A stretch of 64,000 nucleotides of DNA, from assembly GCF_042681825.1 (NCBI RefSeq), contig NZ_JBHUGH010000012.1, forward strand, positions 62,001 through 126,000, in the 5' to 3' direction. A program made the position numbers and the translations under genes. Under the pieces are notes generated by a model, which did not search any database, was not told the origin of the DNA, and saw only the letters and a program-made list of their open reading frames with translations. Positions 62,390 through 64,000 of the stretch are shown one piece after another. This stretch comes from Halodurantibacterium flavum (GTDB lineage Bacteria; Pseudomonadota; Alphaproteobacteria; Rhodobacterales; Rhodobacteraceae). Position 1 is the first letter of the stretch, and the number at the start of each line of letters is the position of its first letter.

Positions 62390-62857
62390 ATGGCAGAACC
62401 AGATCATCCCGCCGAGCCCGCGCCGAAACGGCGTCGGTTCTGGCCATTGTTGCTTGGCTGTGGTGCGGCGCTTTTCCTCGGCGGAGGAGCTTTCTACGCG
62501 ACCTATTCGGGCATGATTTCCCTGCCCGGCGCGTCCGCGGCCACGGCGCAGCCGGCACCCTCGGCCTTCGTGCAGATCCCGCCGATCGTCGTCGCCGTCG
62601 GATCACCGGTGCGCCGGTCGCATCTGCGATTCGCGGCACAGCTGGAGGTCGATCCCGCCCGTGCGGCGATGGTGACCGAGCAGATGCCGCGCATTCTCGA
62701 CGTGCTCAACAGCTACCTGCACGCTCTCGAACCCCATCAGCTGGAGGAGGCCGGGGCCCTGGCGCGCCTCCGGGGCCAGATGCTGCGCCGCCTGAAGATG
62801 GTTCTGGGCGAAGAACGGGTCAACGACCTCCTCATCACCGAATTCGTCATGAACTGA
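62390..62857 (+). CDS. fliL: Flagellar basal body-associated protein FliL
   Basis: The 155-residue protein has a short cytoplasmic N-terminus, one membrane helix (about 17-38) and a periplasmic domain ending LLITEFVMN, typical of FliL. It supports stator function. GGGAGAAAG precedes ATG 62390. It is followed by an unknown gene, motE and motA. Confidence 0.95.
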   Translation: MAEPDHPAEPAPKRRRFWPLLLGCGAALFLGGGAFYATYSGMISLPGASAATAQPAPSAFVQIPPIVVAVGSPVRRSHLRFAAQLEVDPARAAMVTEQMPRILDVLNSYLHALEPHQLEEAGALARLRGQMLRRLKMVLGEERVNDLLITEFVMN

Positions 62858-62866
62858 GAGGGTGAC

Positions 62867-63226
62867 ATGCAAATCATCTCTGATCTTCTTCTCGTTTCCG
62901 GCTCCATCGCGGCCGCCGGTTATTGTCTGGTCCTCTCACACCGGTTGCGTCGCTTCACGCGGCTCGAGGGGGGGATGGGCGGCGCCATCGCGGTCCTTTC
63001 CTCGCAGGTAGAAGAACTTACGCGCGTCCTTCGCCGCGCGGAGGCCGCGTCAAAGGCCTCTGCCGGCGCGCTGGATTCGCAGGTTTCAAAGGCCACTGCC
63101 GCCGCAAACCGGCTGGAGCTTCTGCTGGCCGCGATGCATGATCTGCCCGAGGTCGAGACGCGCGCGCCCCGTGCACGCTCGGTCCGCCACCGGACCGGGC
63201 GCTATTCGTTCGAGCCTGCCGAATGA
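62867..63226 (+). CDS. Membrane-anchored coiled-coil protein in the fliL-motE-motA operon, function unknown
   Basis: The 119-residue protein has an N-terminal membrane helix (LLLVSGSIAAAGYCLVLS) then a helical, coiled-coil-like region (SSQVEELTRVLRRAEAASKASAGALDSQVSKATAAANRLELLLAAMHD) split by weaker residues, and a basic tail. GAGAGGGTGAC precedes ATG 62867. It sits 9 bp after fliL and overlaps motE by 4 bp, so it is almost certainly part of the motility operon. I do not recognise a named family. Confidence 0.82.
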   Translation: MQIISDLLLVSGSIAAAGYCLVLSHRLRRFTRLEGGMGGAIAVLSSQVEELTRVLRRAEAASKASAGALDSQVSKATAAANRLELLLAAMHDLPEVETRAPRARSVRHRTGRYSFEPAE

Positions 63227-63792
63227 CACCTAAAAAAGCTGCACGAAAGCCGCTCCGCCGACGCGGTATTCTATGGGTCGTCGTCATCGTTCTTTCAGCT
63301 TCGGGCGCGCTGCGCCTCGGGTCGGCCATGACAGGCGCATTGGCGCAGGAAGCGGCGGCCCCTGCCCCACCCCAGCGTGAAGAGCCGCAACCGGCCGCGC
63401 TCCTGGCTGCCCTTCAGGAACGCGAGGCCCGGGTGGCCGCCCTGGAGGCCGCGCTCGGCGAACGGATGCAGGCGCTCTCCATCGCGGAAGGGCGCATATC
63501 GGAACGGATGGCGGCCCTTGTCGCGGCAGAGGAATCGCTCGCTGCCACGCTCGCACTCGCCGATCAGGCGGCCGAGACCGACGTGCTCCGCCTGATCGCC
63601 GTATATGAGACGATGAAGCCAAAAGAGGCGGCCGTCCTTTTCGAGGAAATGGAGCCGGAATTTGCCGCCGGCTTTCTCGCGCGCATGAGGCCCGAATCCG
63701 CCGCCGGCATCATGGCCGGGCTTCCGTCCCGCAATGCCTATGCAATCAGCGTGACGCTTGCGGGTCGCAACGCGCTCGCACCGACGGAGTAG
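63223..63792 (+). CDS. motE: MotE-like protein (MgtE-N domain, stator chaperone)
   Basis: The 189-residue protein has an N-terminal membrane helix, a coiled coil (QEREARVAALEAALGERM), and a C-terminal MgtE/FliG-like domain (MKPKEAAVLFEEMEPEFAAGFLARMRPESAAGIMAGL). It matches MotE of alphaproteobacteria, described in Sinorhizobium as a chaperone for the periplasmic motor protein MotC. It is upstream of motA by 72 bp. Confidence 0.85.
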   Translation: MTPKKAARKPLRRRGILWVVVIVLSASGALRLGSAMTGALAQEAAAPAPPQREEPQPAALLAALQEREARVAALEAALGERMQALSIAEGRISERMAALVAAEESLAATLALADQAAETDVLRLIAVYETMKPKEAAVLFEEMEPEFAAGFLARMRPESAAGIMAGLPSRNAYAISVTLAGRNALAPTE

Positions 63793-63864
63793 CGCGATGG
63801 GTAAGCCTGTTAATCCTTTCGCGGAATACTGCCGTGGACATGCGGCAGGAAAGGGGTTCGGATC

Positions 63865-64000
63865 ATGATCGGTATCATCGGCATCGCGTTGATCTTCGTG
63901 ATGGTTTTCGGCGGTTACCTCGCGGCCGGGGGAACGCTGGGCATCATCCTGAAATCCCTGCCCTTCGAATTCATGATCATCGGCGGGGCCGCGGTCGGGG
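63865..64000 (+). CDS. motA: Flagellar motor stator protein MotA, 5' part only
   Basis: ATG 63865 opens a frame running off the window end: MIGIIGIALIFVMVFGG followed by YLAAGGTLGIILKSLP, the first helix and N-terminus of MotA. GGAAAGGGG precedes it. Only 45 codons are visible. MotA forms the stator proton channel with MotB, encoded 12 kb away. Confidence 0.9.
   Translation, partial: MIGIIGIALIFVMVFGGYLAAGGTLGIILKSLPFEFMIIGGAAVG

Overview
The window is a GC-rich stretch of alphaproteobacterial chromosome. The gene families and arrangement point to the Rhodobacterales (Roseobacter/Rhodobacter/Paracoccus type): rimP-nusA-ylxR-infB, dnaKJ, a BacNav sodium channel of the type described from that group, CtrA-like boxes before flagellar operons, and an alphaproteobacterial MotE-containing flagellar cluster. 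Species cannot be fixed from the sequence. I see no tRNA, rRNA, insertion sequence, phage gene or CRISPR array. No gene-free stretch exceeds 300 bp; the longest are 4110-4323 and 35394-35641.

Region 1 (1-19.9 kb) is housekeeping: dnaK-dnaJ and radC; secA divergent from a periplasmic parvulin isomerase; argJ-mutT; a 46-residue unrecognised small protein with its own AT-rich upstream region and terminator; the minus-strand rimP-nusA-ylxR-infB operon, with a leader that looks like an attenuator; a prolyl aminopeptidase divergent from ubiG; marR, grxC and comF; and a methyltransferase-like gene.

Region 2 (20-35.4 kb) holds hemH, an envelope group (two L,D-transpeptidases around a CAP-domain lipoprotein), then a long minus-strand series (BacNav channel, TrmA-family RNA methyltransferase, two ABC exporter half-transporters, LysE exporter, CCA-adding enzyme, CoA-type Nudix, Hsp33). 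It ends with a second Nudix gene, ilvA and argG with a strong terminator.

Region 3 (35.6-38.1 kb) is a catabolic pair: a MarR repressor divergent from a flavin aromatic hydroxylase, with a perfect inverted repeat between them.

Region 4 (38.2-64 kb) is a flagellar cluster interrupted by two other modules. Minus: sltF-like, flhA, fliR, flhB and a 119-residue FliJ-like ORF joined by 4-bp overlaps. An inserted peptide ABC transporter-esterase operon (dppBCDF, binding protein, CocE-type hydrolase) is divergent from its LysR regulator, with strong palindromic half-sites. Plus: motB, flgE, flgK, flgL, flgI. Minus: fliF, fliH, fliN, fliP, followed by a class III aminotransferase. Plus: fliL, an unknown membrane/coiled-coil gene, motE and the start of motA, which is cut by the window end. 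CtrA-like TTWA-N7-TTAG boxes precede the two divergent or leading flagellar promoters (sltF operon, fliF/fliL).

No wholly new system is obvious. The most interesting leads are the rimP leader, the CtrA-like boxes, the 46-residue protein, the MarR and LysR operator regions, and the unassigned small flagellar-cluster genes.
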